Shown: positions 1 to 8,677 of the stretch, piece after piece
Layout: each line of letters opens with the position of its first letter
Position numbering within the stretch: position 1 is the first letter of the stretch
Source: Candidatus Poribacteria bacterium
Lineage (GTDB): Bacteria; Poribacteria; WGA-4E; WGA-3G
Length of the DNA: 34,968 nucleotides
Direction: 5' to 3'
Assembly: GCA_028824125.1 (NCBI GenBank)
Contig: JAPPES010000098.1
Location: 1-34,968, forward strand
Made by a program: the position numbers and the translations under genes
Notes under the pieces: generated by a model
The model's database searches: none
The model's input: the letters and a program-made list of their open reading frames with translations, nothing else
What the model was told of the DNA's origin: nothing

Positions 1-51
1 ACTTCAGACCTTGGTGTTATGACAAACATTTCGATTAAACTTATATAATGT

Positions 52-369
52 CTAATAAGTATTCAACAAACGTTTTTGAAGTTCGGTAGATGTATGACTT
101 GTCTGAAGCTTGGTATCGGTATACCGAGCAGAGTCGTATTCTTCTTCATCTTCAAACAGAAAAAAGTTATCTTCTGCAGATTCATCCTTTGGTAGGAAAG
201 ACATAGTTTTCTTATCTTGTACAAGAATCTGATAGATATCTGGTGGAGATTCATCAACAATCTCAACGCCTCGTGCTTTGAGAAGTTTATAGTTAATCAA
301 TGGGTTACGTAAACCTAAGTCAAGCAGTTCAGCCCGTGCCGTATCCAATTTCGTTTTTACAGAATTCAT
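52..369 (-). pseudogene. Truncated N-terminus of a DUF4011-type helicase
   Basis: About 105 residues resembling only the extreme N-terminus of large DUF4011 (Upf1/DNA2-like) helicases: an early ELLDLGLRNPLINY motif, then a DESPPDIYQIL segment and an acidic stretch, ending at QKRLLNTY. Family members continue at this point into the rest of DUF4011 and a helicase core, giving proteins usually well over 1,000 residues (from memory). Here a TAG codon follows LLNTY directly, and the remaining 51 bases in any frame do not resume the family sequence. It is therefore a broken gene rather than one cut off by the window edge. The start is ATG at 369; GTG at 378 is in frame and possible. A promoter-like pair lies upstream at 441-469. 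Probably non-functional as a helicase. Confidence 0.6.
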
Positions 370-440
370 CTCATCCACTTCTTAATTTGATTGATAAATT
401 AACCATCGCCTTTACCCTAAGGAGACTTTAAACGCATATA

Positions 441-469
441 AGCATATCAAAAAACATATCCAAAGTCAA
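441..469 (-). promoter_or_regulatory. Putative sigma-70 promoter for the DUF4011 remnant
   Basis: On the minus strand, TTGACT (464-469) is followed after 17 nt by TATGCT (441-446). It lies about 60-70 nt upstream of the truncated helicase start and faces it. Confidence 0.4.
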
Positions 470-552
470 CTTTTTTAAAATTGGATCTGCCGCGGGTTGA
501 ATAATCTATAGAGCAATTTCTAATGGTGTAAACATGGAATAGCGGTGCTATA

Positions 553-1206
553 TCAAACACTACGCTCAATAGACCAATGCCGATCAGTGCTTTGAACAAC
601 AACTGCACCCGGCATGTCCATCTCCATCAGCATCTGATTGACTTCGGCAAGTGTGAAGGCGGCGAGGAAGGAATCGTAATAGAGTTTTTGTTGGCAGGGG
701 GTATCTTCTGCAGCATAACGGTCAACAAATGCTTGCGCATCTGCGGGCGTTTCTGGACGGATGAGGTCGCGGATTAAAACCACGCCATCAGGTTTGACAA
801 CTCTGCCCATCTCTTTAAGGGCGCGCAACGAATCGTGGATATGATGCACAATGCTGTTGGAGATAAGTCCATCAAAGGTGTTGTCAGAATAGGGTAAGGT
901 TTTGGCGTCAACGAGTTCAAGTGTTATCTGATCGTTAAGATTGGCATCTGCGACGTGGCGTTTTGCTATCTTTAGCATCTCTTCGGATAGGTCAATGGCA
1001 GTGATATGGACATTGGGACACCGTTGTGCAAGAAGGATCGGAATTTGGGCGGGACCTGTGCCGACATCAAGAAAATGTCCATCATTCGCGCCGAGTTCTA
1101 TAACCCGATTGACAAAGGCATCATCAACCTCCCCGTGTTCCATCGCATCGTAAGCCTCTGCGGCTTCGCGTGTGTCCATCACTTCCGGTTCTACAATTCG
1201 GTTCAT
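553..1206 (-). CDS. Class I SAM-dependent methyltransferase
   Basis: A 217-residue Rossmann-fold methyltransferase that transfers a methyl group from S-adenosylmethionine to an unidentified small molecule. The glycine-rich motif I is FLDVGTGPAQIP (about residues 45-56). The acidic residue expected to bind the ribose is D72 in AIDLSEEML. A motif around VDAKTLPYSDNTFDGLISN (about 99-117) and an IRDLIRP segment complete the class I pattern (UbiE/Methyltransf_11-like). Length is normal for a stand-alone enzyme. The ATG at 1206 lies inside the 3' end of the upstream reductase-like gene, giving an 83-nt overlap in another frame and probable translational coupling; the Shine-Dalgarno sequence is weak. 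Substrate unknown. Confidence 0.85.
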   Translation of the reverse strand: MNRIVEPEVMDTREAAEAYDAMEHGEVDDAFVNRVIELGANDGHFLDVGTGPAQIPILLAQRCPNVHITAIDLSEEMLKIAKRHVADANLNDQITLELVDAKTLPYSDNTFDGLISNSIVHHIHDSLRALKEMGRVVKPDGVVLIRDLIRPETPADAQAFVDRYAAEDTPCQQKLYYDSFLAAFTLAEVNQMLMEMDMPGAVVVQSTDRHWSIERSV

Positions 1207-1987
1207 TCTCTAATTCTCTGATAAGTTTTGCGACAGTCAGCGCGTTTTGGCAAATTTGATCGGGTTGAAATTGTGTGGACATGCCAACTGCCATCGCATC
1301 AATCGGTTTGATATTTTCAAGTGCAAATTGAAATGCTGCTCGCGGTTCGTTTCTACCTGCCGCTAATACCTTTATCGCAATTATCGGCATTGGTACTGCT
1401 TGAATAGCAGCAACGGCGGCATCGCGGTCATCTGGTAGATACAATTCTCTATGCCGCGTATGATTATACAACGCGCAGACATAAAAGTCAACATCATATC
1501 CTTCTGTGTAGCAGTACTTGAGGATTTGCGGGTCGTGTGTGCCGATACCGACAGCACATCCGAGGTCACGCACACGTTTGAGGGTATCACACAGCGAGTT
1601 GAGTTTGCCTTCCGCATATAACTGATCCGTTGTGCCACCATGGTGGTAGATGGCAATCGGTTTGTAGCGTGCAATTATCTTGAGGTATTCGTTAAGGTCA
1701 CTATATTCTGTTGATTTCGGTGTTTGCGCAATCCACTGAATTGTGCCACCTGCGTTCCAGTATTCGTTGAGTGTGCGCATGATGTGTTTATCTGCGCGAG
1801 CAAGCACTGTGTTGATACCGTTCTGTTCTGCTTGCGCGAGGTCCGCCATAATTTGGTTTGTCGTATAATAGTCCTCCATTGCTTTTGATGCAGCAGCAGA
1901 TTGATGTGAGATACCACTATACGGATTACCACCAATTATGAGGCGTGTGATGTTATGGGATGTGATGGATATTGTGGGTATTTTCAC
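1124..1987 (-). CDS. Aldo/keto reductase-like TIM-barrel protein
   Basis: A 287-residue protein starting at GTG (1987) with AAGGA about 8 nt upstream. The N-terminal LIIGGNPYSGISHQ motif, the alternating strand/helix pattern, a YHHGGTTDQL segment and VGIGTHDPQIL resemble divergent aldo/keto reductase-like TIM barrels. I do not see the full AKR catalytic tetrad, so activity is uncertain. The C-terminus is odd: after LIRELEN it reads through about 27 Arg/Gly-rich residues that overlap the methyltransferase start out of frame. This suggests a lost stop codon or an unusually long coupled overlap. It lies 59 nt downstream of the LVIVD lipoprotein and is probably co-transcribed with it. Confidence 0.65.
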   Translation of the reverse strand: MKIPTISITSHNITRLIIGGNPYSGISHQSAAASKAMEDYYTTNQIMADLAQAEQNGINTVLARADKHIMRTLNEYWNAGGTIQWIAQTPKSTEYSDLNEYLKIIARYKPIAIYHHGGTTDQLYAEGKLNSLCDTLKRVRDLGCAVGIGTHDPQILKYCYTEGYDVDFYVCALYNHTRHRELYLPDDRDAAVAAIQAVPMPIIAIKVLAAGRNEPRAAFQFALENIKPIDAMAVGMSTQFQPDQICQNALTVAKLIRELENEPNCRTGSDGHTRSRRGLRCDGTRGG

Positions 1988-2035
1988 AAGTGTTTTCCTT
2001 AATTTTTGAGGACATCAATATGCAGACCGAATACA

Positions 2036-2057
2036 AAGATTCATTTTTATGAATCTT
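2036..2057 (-). terminator. Hairpin overlapping the stop codon of the LVIVD gene
   Basis: AAGATTCAT (2036-2044) pairs perfectly with ATGAATCTT (2049-2057) around a 4-nt loop. On the minus strand the structure overlaps the TAA stop (2047-2049), followed by a short T-rich stretch. It could be a weak terminator or mRNA-stabilising hairpin between this gene and the downstream reductase. Confidence 0.4.
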
Positions 2058-3258
2058 CTGGTGATGCAGCTAACACACATACATAGTTCTCACTAACAGC
2101 AAGACTCATTGGGTGTTGATCCTGAAGTGTTGTAGCAGATATAAAACGATGTTTTACTTGCGCATCAAGGTCAATAACAGAAAGAGGACCCTTTGCGTTT
2201 AATACGTAAAGCAAATTCTGATAAATTTGAAAATCAGTGATCGGTCCTAATAGATTATTTTCTTCAAAGTCTATTGTCTCGGACCATTGGTCTTGCGCGA
2301 AGAACTGAATCTTGTTTGATCTCTCAATAACAGCATCTGTAGGTTTTCCGCGGGTGAGCGTCTTTTTCCCTGTCAAGTAGAGATGGGCGAGGTAGTTTGC
2401 CTCTATGTTGTAGTGTTCAAGCCACTCCCACATATTAGGACGAACTTGGTCCTTGTTCCATACAATCGTAATATCACGATTTGGATATCTACGACTTGCC
2501 AATACCAGATCATCTTCGGAAACGCGGACCTTCTCATATCTGCCACTTATCTCTAAAAGGCCAGTTCTATCTGAGAGTGCTGCCCAGCCAGGGTCACCAG
2601 AGGTTCTATGCTCTAGCAGAATCTGTTCTACTCCTGCTCCCTTGGCTCTAACACCTATCAACGATGAAGGAGATGTTGTTCCAACAGACTCAACGAATCG
2701 GGTATTTCTATTGTCTAAGGAATAAATATGCAGATAGTCATGGACATCCATAATATATAGGTAGGATTCATGGATATCAAATTCTGTTATTACGTTTGCT
2801 TGGTGTAAACTCACCATAGATTGAATCACCGGTTGAGACAGATTGGAAACATCTACGAAATAAACCTTGTGTTTGCTTGCAACATAAACATGATGTCCAG
2901 ATACGCGTGCATGACTGATTCTGTCGGGGAATGCTATTGATGTCATATATAATGGTTGTTGTGGGTTAGAAACATCAATGACGTGTAGATGGTCTTCAGA
3001 CGTGACATAAGCGTAGTTTCCCGCAAGTACGACATTGTTGTTTGGATTAACACGAAACGGTAGTCGGATAGAAGCGGCGAGTACAGGATTTTTTGGATCT
3101 GTCGTGTCTACAACAGTGAAAATGCTCTCTTGCGGTTTTGCATCGGCAACCGTATTTTGACTCTGCTCAAGAACACTTAAGCTGCATCCAGTATTAATAA
3201 TTGCGATTAGTATTATCATGAAAAAAGCAAAACTTGATTTAGCAAAAACTTTTCGCAC
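2047..3258 (-). CDS. LVIVD-repeat beta-propeller lipoprotein
   Basis: A 403-residue envelope protein. The N-terminus is a signal peptide (RKVFAKSSFAFFMIILIAI) followed by a cysteine in NTGCS, consistent with a lipoprotein although the -3 residue is not the usual Leu. LVIVD-type repeats follow, visible as FTVVDTTDPKNPVLAAS, LHVIDVSNPQQPLYM and VYFVDVSNLSQPVIQS, with degenerate repeats later. These fold as a beta-propeller and mostly act in protein binding or scaffolding. It starts at GTG (3258) with GGAG about 8 nt upstream. The 462-bp region upstream carries repeats and a sigma-54-like site facing this gene. Partner unknown. Confidence 0.75.
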   Translation of the reverse strand: MRKVFAKSSFAFFMIILIAIINTGCSLSVLEQSQNTVADAKPQESIFTVVDTTDPKNPVLAASIRLPFRVNPNNNVVLAGNYAYVTSEDHLHVIDVSNPQQPLYMTSIAFPDRISHARVSGHHVYVASKHKVYFVDVSNLSQPVIQSMVSLHQANVITEFDIHESYLYIMDVHDYLHIYSLDNRNTRFVESVGTTSPSSLIGVRAKGAGVEQILLEHRTSGDPGWAALSDRTGLLEISGRYEKVRVSEDDLVLASRRYPNRDITIVWNKDQVRPNMWEWLEHYNIEANYLAHLYLTGKKTLTRGKPTDAVIERSNKIQFFAQDQWSETIDFEENNLLGPITDFQIYQNLLYVLNAKGPLSVIDLDAQVKHRFISATTLQDQHPMSLAVSENYVCVLAASPEDS

Positions 3259-3360
3259 TGTTTTATCTCCTCTGTAATGATTACTCTGATAATGTTAGTC
3301 TTACGACTTGTGCCAGTTAACTAAGTGTTTTTGTTGTTTTCACGGATTTTGGGTTTTGTA

Positions 3361-3442
3361 CTATAAACATATCGTCCCTACGGGACTAAAGAGGGTGTAT
3401 ATGACGTTTTCTATAAACATATCGTCCCTACGGGACTAAAGA
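3361..3442. repeat. Tandem pair of a 32-bp palindromic repeat
   Basis: Identical 32-bp units occupy 3361-3392 and 3411-3442, separated by 18 bp. Each contains the hairpin GTCCCTACGGGAC. Only two units and a short spacer are present, so this is a REP/MITE-remnant type sequence rather than a CRISPR. The surrounding gap 3259-3685 holds no gene; it contains these units, an 81-bp dispersed repeat and a sigma-54-like site. Confidence 0.8.
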
Positions 3443-3448
3443 ATGTCC

Positions 3449-3529
3449 CAACTAATGAAGGATATTCGGACAAACCTTTATTTGTGTGAAACAATTGGTT
3501 ACTAAAAGTTATTTAGCACAACTTGTTAG
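3449..3529. repeat. 81-bp dispersed repeat, copy 1
   Basis: Ungapped match (74 of 81 positions by eye) to 27400-27480 in the same orientation, about 24 kb away. The core includes GGATATTCGGACAAACC and ATTTAGCACAA. Copy 1 has weak terminal inverted similarity. It lies between the LVIVD gene and its candidate promoter. Confidence 0.75.
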
Positions 3530-3546
3530 TCTTATGTTATTGTTAG

Positions 3547-3562
3547 TGCAATTTTTATGCCA
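3547..3562 (-). promoter_or_regulatory. Candidate sigma-54 (-24/-12) promoter
   Basis: The minus strand reads TGGCATAAAAATTGCA, matching TGGCA at -24 and TTGCA at -12 with correct spacing. It points toward the LVIVD lipoprotein about 290 nt away, which would imply a long leader carrying the repeats. A near-identical site precedes the TonB receptor at 16179. Confidence 0.5.
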
Positions 3563-3685
3563 ATGTCAGATACGCTGAATATACGGATAAGTGCGGTATA
3601 TCAAGGTCTGAATTGCACAAAAAGGGGCAGACAGGAAATTATGTGTACATTTTTGTGCAGGTGTGGATAGAGAAATGGAAAGATT

Positions 3686-3711
3686 ATGGGACAGCAGAAA
3701 AGCTGCCCCAT
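3686..3711 (-). terminator. Hairpin downstream of the cyclase pseudogene
   Basis: ATGGGACAGC and GCTGCCCCAT form a 10-bp stem with one mismatch and a 6-nt loop just past the pseudogene end. On the minus strand it is followed by a weakly T-rich tract. Plausible leftover terminator. Confidence 0.4.
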
Positions 3712-3720
3712 GGAAGATTA

Positions 3721-4051
3721 TCAGATAGCGATTAGATTGCCAGGTGAACTTGGTGCACCTTTAAGACGCAGCGGCGCAAAACTGAAAGCAAATTCGTACA
3801 CTTTCGCTGCTAACTCTTCAGTGATCATGTTTTTAAGATTGTAGATGCCGTATTTGACGATGAATAACTGGTGTAGCGGCTTGTAGCACTTTTGCGATGT
3901 TAATCGGTCTGCTGCACCGCGTCGGTCATCTGCCCCATTCAGAGGGAAACCATGATTCTTGTGTGAGAGTAACGGTTGCTGTGAGGACAAGTATCCCGAA
4001 AGCAAACCCAAATAAAATAAAAAGCTTGTGTTTTTTCAATTTCTTGAACAT
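3721..4051 (-). pseudogene. Frameshifted cyclase-family (kynurenine formamidase-like) remnant
   Basis: From ATG 4051, preceded by a good AGGAG, a frame reads 41 residues: a basic N-terminus, a hydrophobic segment (about residues 10-30), then QESWFPSEWGR and a TGA at 3926. Another frame continues with GADDRRGAADRLTSQ, the first frame gives KVLQAATP, and the other resumes with YGIYNLKNMITEEL up to 3721. Pieced together this resembles the beginning of membrane- or signal-anchored cyclase-family hydrolases (GADD..GAANRLTPEKVL...GK.Y.LG pattern, from memory). At least two frame changes and the absence of the catalytic HxGTHxD region mark it as a decayed 5' fragment. Confidence 0.5.
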
Positions 4052-4115
4052 AATTATCTCCTATGGGTTAAAAAAGAACGACCCAAATCGTTGACTACAA
4101 ATAACGAAAGGTTCT

Positions 4116-5006
4116 ATGGTACTTAACTCAATTGTCTTAATTCTGCTGTCAGCATTTTGCCACGCCCTATGGAATTTCTACAGCAAATCCAGTAGAGATA
4201 CACGAATCCTCTTTTTTTGGTGTGGGTTTTACACCTTAGCAATAGCGTTCGTTGCCTTTAGTATCAACCAACCGGTAATTCCGAAACAGGTATGGGTCTA
4301 TATTGCTGCCTCCGCCTTCGTCCATCTGCTATACCGTTTATTTCTGACGCACGCCTATACAGTTGGCGAGATTTCGTTTGTTTATCCTATTACACGCGCT
4401 GCCCCAGCCTTCCTACCCCTCTTTGCCCTTCTTTTTTTAAAGGAACGGATTTCCGAGCAAGGCATGATAGGTATTTTATGTGTAATGGTTTCCATAGTCC
4501 TCTATCAACAACGCGAAGCACGCATCCACTTCAAGGCGTTTCTTCGCTTCCTTCGCGAACCCGATGCACTCTGGGCTTACGCAACCTTGGTAAGCGTCAT
4601 CGGATATTCATTGATAGACAAGCAAGGGATGTCTGAATTTCATCACCATTCGACGGATGCCCCTTTGTGGCGCGCCGTAACCTACTATTTAATGGAGAAC
4701 AGTATCTCACAAGTCTTTTATGGTGTGTCCTGTCTCATCCGGTTTCCACACCAGCAGATTGTACAGATTGGACGAACGGAATGGAAGCGTGCTCTTGTTG
4801 TCGTTGTACTCTCGTTGACTTCCTATTCGCTTATCCTCTATGTCTTGATGACAGAAAAGGTCAGCTACGTAACAGCGGTTCGGCAGTGTTCTGTCATTTT
4901 CGTCGTCTTGCTCGGCGGATATGCGTTGAAAGAAACCTACACCAAACGCCGATTGATCGCGGCTGTTGTAATGGTACTCGGCATTTTCTTGATTGCATAC
5001 CAATAA
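4116..5006 (+). CDS. EamA/DMT-family transporter
   Basis: A 296-residue inner-membrane protein with about ten hydrophobic segments arranged as two EamA halves. The first half contains HALWNFYSKSS and ends with the typical PLFALLFLKERIS motif. The second half ends with RQCSVIFVVLLGGYALKE, then KRRLIAAVVMVLGIFLIAY. Drug/metabolite transporters of this type usually export or take up amino acids, sugars or small metabolites; the substrate cannot be read from sequence. GAAAGG precedes the ATG by 5 nt. It is divergent from the cyclase remnant and convergent with the MDR dehydrogenase, so probably monocistronic. Confidence 0.88.
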   Translation: MVLNSIVLILLSAFCHALWNFYSKSSRDTRILFFWCGFYTLAIAFVAFSINQPVIPKQVWVYIAASAFVHLLYRLFLTHAYTVGEISFVYPITRAAPAFLPLFALLFLKERISEQGMIGILCVMVSIVLYQQREARIHFKAFLRFLREPDALWAYATLVSVIGYSLIDKQGMSEFHHHSTDAPLWRAVTYYLMENSISQVFYGVSCLIRFPHQQIVQIGRTEWKRALVVVVLSLTSYSLILYVLMTEKVSYVTAVRQCSVIFVVLLGGYALKETYTKRRLIAAVVMVLGIFLIAYQ

Positions 5007-5164
5007 TTTTTAATTATTCCTTGCGGTTCGATTAGGTGGATTGGTTAAAAAACATTATTGCCGTGGACTCGCCTGCGCCGTTATTGCAGGTTACGCCCTT
5101 AGCATCACCAGAAACCTAAAAGGACAACAGACGCGGCATCCCAAACTGACATAATTTAAAATCC

Positions 5165-6139
5165 TCAACCGAAGGAGACCCCTAATTTAACACTACGTTC
5201 AGGATGATTATCCATCTCTATGTAAGCCTTAACAGAATCTTCAAACGGCACAACGGGATCAACAACATCTTCACAGTCAAATCGTCCTTCGACAAGCCAC
5301 TTCCAACAGGTATCAACGATACGTCTGAAATCCCATCGTGGATGGTCACGGTTTGGATCGCTGTTGGCGCGCGCAAAGATTATGCTCGGAATGTTGACAT
5401 GCGCGACAGCGCCAAGGTCAAGCCCACCAGTACACGCTTTCGCACGTCCAGCATAGACGATTGTTCCTTCAAAGGTGACGCTGCGAAGGGCATCATCAAG
5501 TGCTTCGTAAACTGCACTTGTTTCTACAGCCACATCAACGCCAAGTCCTCCGGTTGCTTCTTTGAGTATTTCTCCGACATTGCAGGCAGTTGGGTCAATG
5601 ACAAGCTCCACTCCAGTCTTTTCAGCAACTTTCCGCCGCCTTTCAAGCGGGTCTACGGCAGCGATGAAGTCAGCACCAGCGATCCGTGCCATCTGCACCG
5701 TCATTAATCCAATAGCACCAAGTCCAAAGACAGCAACCCGCTCGCCTACGCGGACTTTTCCATCGCGAATTGCGGACATTGCGAAGTGTGCTGGATCATA
5801 GCAGACGGCTTCTTTCCATGTCATGTGGTCGGGCATCTTGAGGACACTCCCCGCGCGCCATGTGTGTGTCTCCTTGAGGTGTCCGTGGTTAGCGACACGT
5901 TCTCCGATCTCAAAGCCTTCCACATCATCGCCAATTTCAATAATTTTCCCGACACACATATTCCCAAGTCTCAGTGGAAAATTTGGGTTGTTGTATCCGT
6001 AGTACGCCGTTAGTTCGGTACCGCGTTTGGGCGCACCGAATTCGACTTGGACCCTGACGCTATCGGCGGGAACAGTACCATCTTCATATTCTCTTAAAAC
6101 AGGTTGCCGCGGGGCAATCGCTACTAATTCTTTTGGCAT
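5165..6139 (-). CDS. Zinc-type alcohol dehydrogenase-like (MDR) oxidoreductase
   Basis: A 324-residue medium-chain dehydrogenase/reductase. The catalytic half covers about residues 1-130 and includes GNMCVGKIIEIGDDVEGFEIGERV. The nucleotide-binding Rossmann half contains VFGLGAIGLMTVQMARIAGA (GxGxxG at 139-144) and D163 in AAVDPLERR, which favours NAD(H). The cysteine cluster for the structural zinc of classical ADHs is absent, as in sorbitol- or threonine-dehydrogenase-like branches with reduced metal binding. It lies 42 nt downstream of the CehA/McbA gene and is probably co-transcribed. The likely role is oxidation of a polyol or sugar-derived alcohol; substrate unknown. Confidence 0.85.
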   Translation of the reverse strand: MPKELVAIAPRQPVLREYEDGTVPADSVRVQVEFGAPKRGTELTAYYGYNNPNFPLRLGNMCVGKIIEIGDDVEGFEIGERVANHGHLKETHTWRAGSVLKMPDHMTWKEAVCYDPAHFAMSAIRDGKVRVGERVAVFGLGAIGLMTVQMARIAGADFIAAVDPLERRRKVAEKTGVELVIDPTACNVGEILKEATGGLGVDVAVETSAVYEALDDALRSVTFEGTIVYAGRAKACTGGLDLGAVAHVNIPSIIFARANSDPNRDHPRWDFRRIVDTCWKWLVEGRFDCEDVVDPVVPFEDSVKAYIEMDNHPERSVKLGVSFG

Positions 6140-6181
6140 TTTTTACTCCAAAGTTGAGGTCGCACCTACAGTAAGATGCCT

Positions 6182-8677
6182 CTAATGCGGAATATCTAAT
6201 TGATGCATCCGACGGTGAATCGCCTCTCGTGCCTCTTGGAATGGACGAGAAAGGTATTCCAAATGATCATCTTCACCGTGGTGATGTGTTACCGTGCCGG
6301 GTTCATGATGACGTGCCGATTGCTGAATATAGGATAATCCGCCTTCAATCAAGGTCAGCATATAGTTTGCCGTTTCTGGATCAAACATCCACCACTCGCC
6401 ACCGACAGCGATGTAAATCGGAGATGTGTGTGCAATGATACCGCGCCGCCATCCATCGTGATGTGGAACTGCCTGTGCATAGTTTGGACCGCCACACCGC
6501 GCAGCAATCCACGAATGTTTATCTACTTTTAGATTTGCTTTGAGGCGTAACTGGTGTGCCCCGTTGTTTTCCTCTGTGGAGGCAACGACCTGTCCTGCTT
6601 GCACAATCTGCAGGGTATGAATGGGGAAAATAGAATCCGCAGATGCCTCAACTTCAACAGTGCCGCCGTTGCCCGGTAGGTTGATGGTACTGCCGATTGG
6701 TTGTCCATTTACGGTAAGCCGGATCATCGGACCGCCGCTGAGGAACGTGTTGCCAGCACTCATGTATTTGCACCAGTTGTCGTAGTTGAATTCTTCATTT
6801 TCGGGGATGTGGACATACGTGCGATATACGCCTACCGGCACATCCGCTGTCATCTTATCTGTGCCGCCGACAAGCGGTAATTTATAGCCGCAGTTGAGAT
6901 AACGGTAGTATTCAATATGTCCATACATCGCGTTAGTGAGATATTCTACAGCGTCAACGCGTTCTGTGGCAATTAGTGTTGCGGGTTCACAATTTGGATT
7001 CGGAATGTGTGGTAAGACGACAGTGCCGCCCTGTGCATGACACGCATCTGCCCAATGCGAAAGCGTTACCTCCAAGTTTCCGCCAAGTTCTGCTTCACCC
7101 GGTCCATCCGAACACCACGGCGCAACCTGCTCTTTTAAACCGAGTAGTGTGAGGTGGCCAAGCACATGTTGGCGATTTTCCTGCGTTGCATAGACGATGC
7201 TTCTTCCATCGGCAGACACTGTGGGTCTTCCGATGAATTCTTCCGTATTCGTAAAGAGGTGCCCCCACTGTGAGAGCAATAGATTGACAACGCCAAGGTC
7301 TTCACCTTGTGCTTCGGTATGTGCACCTTGCGTTGAGAGGAAGTGGACGTGCGTGTCTCCGCTGAAATAACGTTCGGCGTTCATATCGCACCACCGCTTT
7401 ATCCGCAAGGTTAACTCACGTTGTCCCGGTTTGATGTTGACGGTAGTTCGCAAAGGCGTATATTCAAAACCACGTGCAACATCAACAATAACATCCCCGC
7501 GAGGTAGCCATCCTTGACAAGTGCCATCAATATAAGCATAACTAATCTGACCTAACCGCACATCACCACCGATGTCTATGTGCCATGTGCCCATGTTTGA
7601 ATTGACATGCGCGTGATGTCCATGAGGAGCATAAGGTACGCCGTGCGGTGAACGGAAATGGATACGACACGGCACAGGTTTATTCGTGTCTTCGTCAATC
7701 ACAGTGGTATGTACCCAGTTTCTGCCTGTGTCAACAACTTCCACCTTGACACGTTCATTCGGTTGGACATTTCCCTTTTCTTGGAGTTCGCCCCAATTGA
7801 CCGCACCAAGCGTTTCACCTTGATTTTTGATTTCAACGGTAGCAGAAGGTGTCGCGGATATCTCAGTGTATACTGGGCTGCTTTTGTTGTTTTGGAATTC
7901 TCCCCACCCTTTGAAGTCGTCATTGATAAACGCATCGGATGAGTTTTCTGGCAATGGATATGGATAGGTCGCAGTGCCACGGTCAACATTGACCTCCATG
8001 TCAAACGGTTTGTCAGCGTCTTCTGCTTGCGGCAGTGTGATTTTAACCTCACGGTTCGGATGTCGTGGGATTGGGTCTTCGTCAAGGTAACCGAGTGTGA
8101 TTGCTGCGACAATAAACTTACGTTCTTGCGGACGAATTTCAATAGATACAATTTCTTTATCAGGATTGGGATTCTTCCATATATAAAGGTAATAGTTGCG
8201 CGGCACACATTGCATCGCTTCTGTTTGACGGTTGCCAGCAGCCCCCCACGGTCCTTGATGGCGAGCATGCAAACTTTCCTTTGTATCAGGAACAGCGATG
8301 AAGGTTTGTTGTCCCCATCCTTGTGGTACGCTACCGATCTCAAACCGCTCTCGAATTGGGACACTTTCCTTTTCACCATTTGCATAGTGAAAAACATAGT
8401 CGGCGATCAGTTTTCCGATGGGTTCACCTTCATGGATGCGGGATTCAAGCAGCCGATGTACTATGATAACCCGTTTTGGATTAGAATTAATTGGAATTTG
8501 GATGGGTTCTGTCTGAACACCTTCACCGAAACCTAAGAAACATTTTTCGCCTTCGGAGATGTGGAAAGGGAGTCCATGAAATGTTTGGTGTCCTAAGGTT
8601 GGCGTTGTGTTTGTTCCGATTATTTCAGCGTCAACATTACAGAATTCGGTAAGAGAGATAGGTTGATAGTCTTGCAT
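6182..8677 (-). CDS. CehA/McbA-family metallohydrolase (PHP-like)
   Basis: An 831-residue protein. The N-terminal 400 residues are beta-rich and lack a signal peptide. The catalytic part begins at SGDTHVHFLS, with H443 and H445 as the first metal ligands of the PHP-like fold. LPHIPNPNCEP and VGGTDKM further on probably supply additional ligands. The C-terminus returns to a beta-sandwich (GGTVEVEASADSIFPIHTLQI). CehA and McbA hydrolyse carbamate esters; most homologues are uncharacterised phosphoesterase- or amidohydrolase-like enzymes. ATG at 8677 with GAGGA 5 nt upstream is preferred over the in-frame TTG at 8689. An MDR dehydrogenase follows closely. Confidence 0.85.
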   Translation of the reverse strand: MQDYQPISLTEFCNVDAEIIGTNTTPTLGHQTFHGLPFHISEGEKCFLGFGEGVQTEPIQIPINSNPKRVIIVHRLLESRIHEGEPIGKLIADYVFHYANGEKESVPIRERFEIGSVPQGWGQQTFIAVPDTKESLHARHQGPWGAAGNRQTEAMQCVPRNYYLYIWKNPNPDKEIVSIEIRPQERKFIVAAITLGYLDEDPIPRHPNREVKITLPQAEDADKPFDMEVNVDRGTATYPYPLPENSSDAFINDDFKGWGEFQNNKSSPVYTEISATPSATVEIKNQGETLGAVNWGELQEKGNVQPNERVKVEVVDTGRNWVHTTVIDEDTNKPVPCRIHFRSPHGVPYAPHGHHAHVNSNMGTWHIDIGGDVRLGQISYAYIDGTCQGWLPRGDVIVDVARGFEYTPLRTTVNIKPGQRELTLRIKRWCDMNAERYFSGDTHVHFLSTQGAHTEAQGEDLGVVNLLLSQWGHLFTNTEEFIGRPTVSADGRSIVYATQENRQHVLGHLTLLGLKEQVAPWCSDGPGEAELGGNLEVTLSHWADACHAQGGTVVLPHIPNPNCEPATLIATERVDAVEYLTNAMYGHIEYYRYLNCGYKLPLVGGTDKMTADVPVGVYRTYVHIPENEEFNYDNWCKYMSAGNTFLSGGPMIRLTVNGQPIGSTINLPGNGGTVEVEASADSIFPIHTLQIVQAGQVVASTEENNGAHQLRLKANLKVDKHSWIAARCGGPNYAQAVPHHDGWRRGIIAHTSPIYIAVGGEWWMFDPETANYMLTLIEGGLSYIQQSARHHEPGTVTHHHGEDDHLEYLSRPFQEAREAIHRRMHQLDIPH

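Noticed and set aside
3361-3442. Possible short CRISPR array
   Set aside because: Only two units, an 18-bp spacer and strong internal palindromes; no cas genes nearby.
5040-5153. Small plus-strand ORF reading VKKHYCRGLACAVIAGYAL and on to a stop
   Set aside because: Needs a TTG start with a poorly placed ribosome-binding site, lies between convergent genes and matches nothing I know.
7699-8397. Long minus-strand ORF (232 codons)
   Set aside because: Lies inside the CehA/McbA gene in another frame, Lys/Arg/Ser-rich with no recognisable motif.
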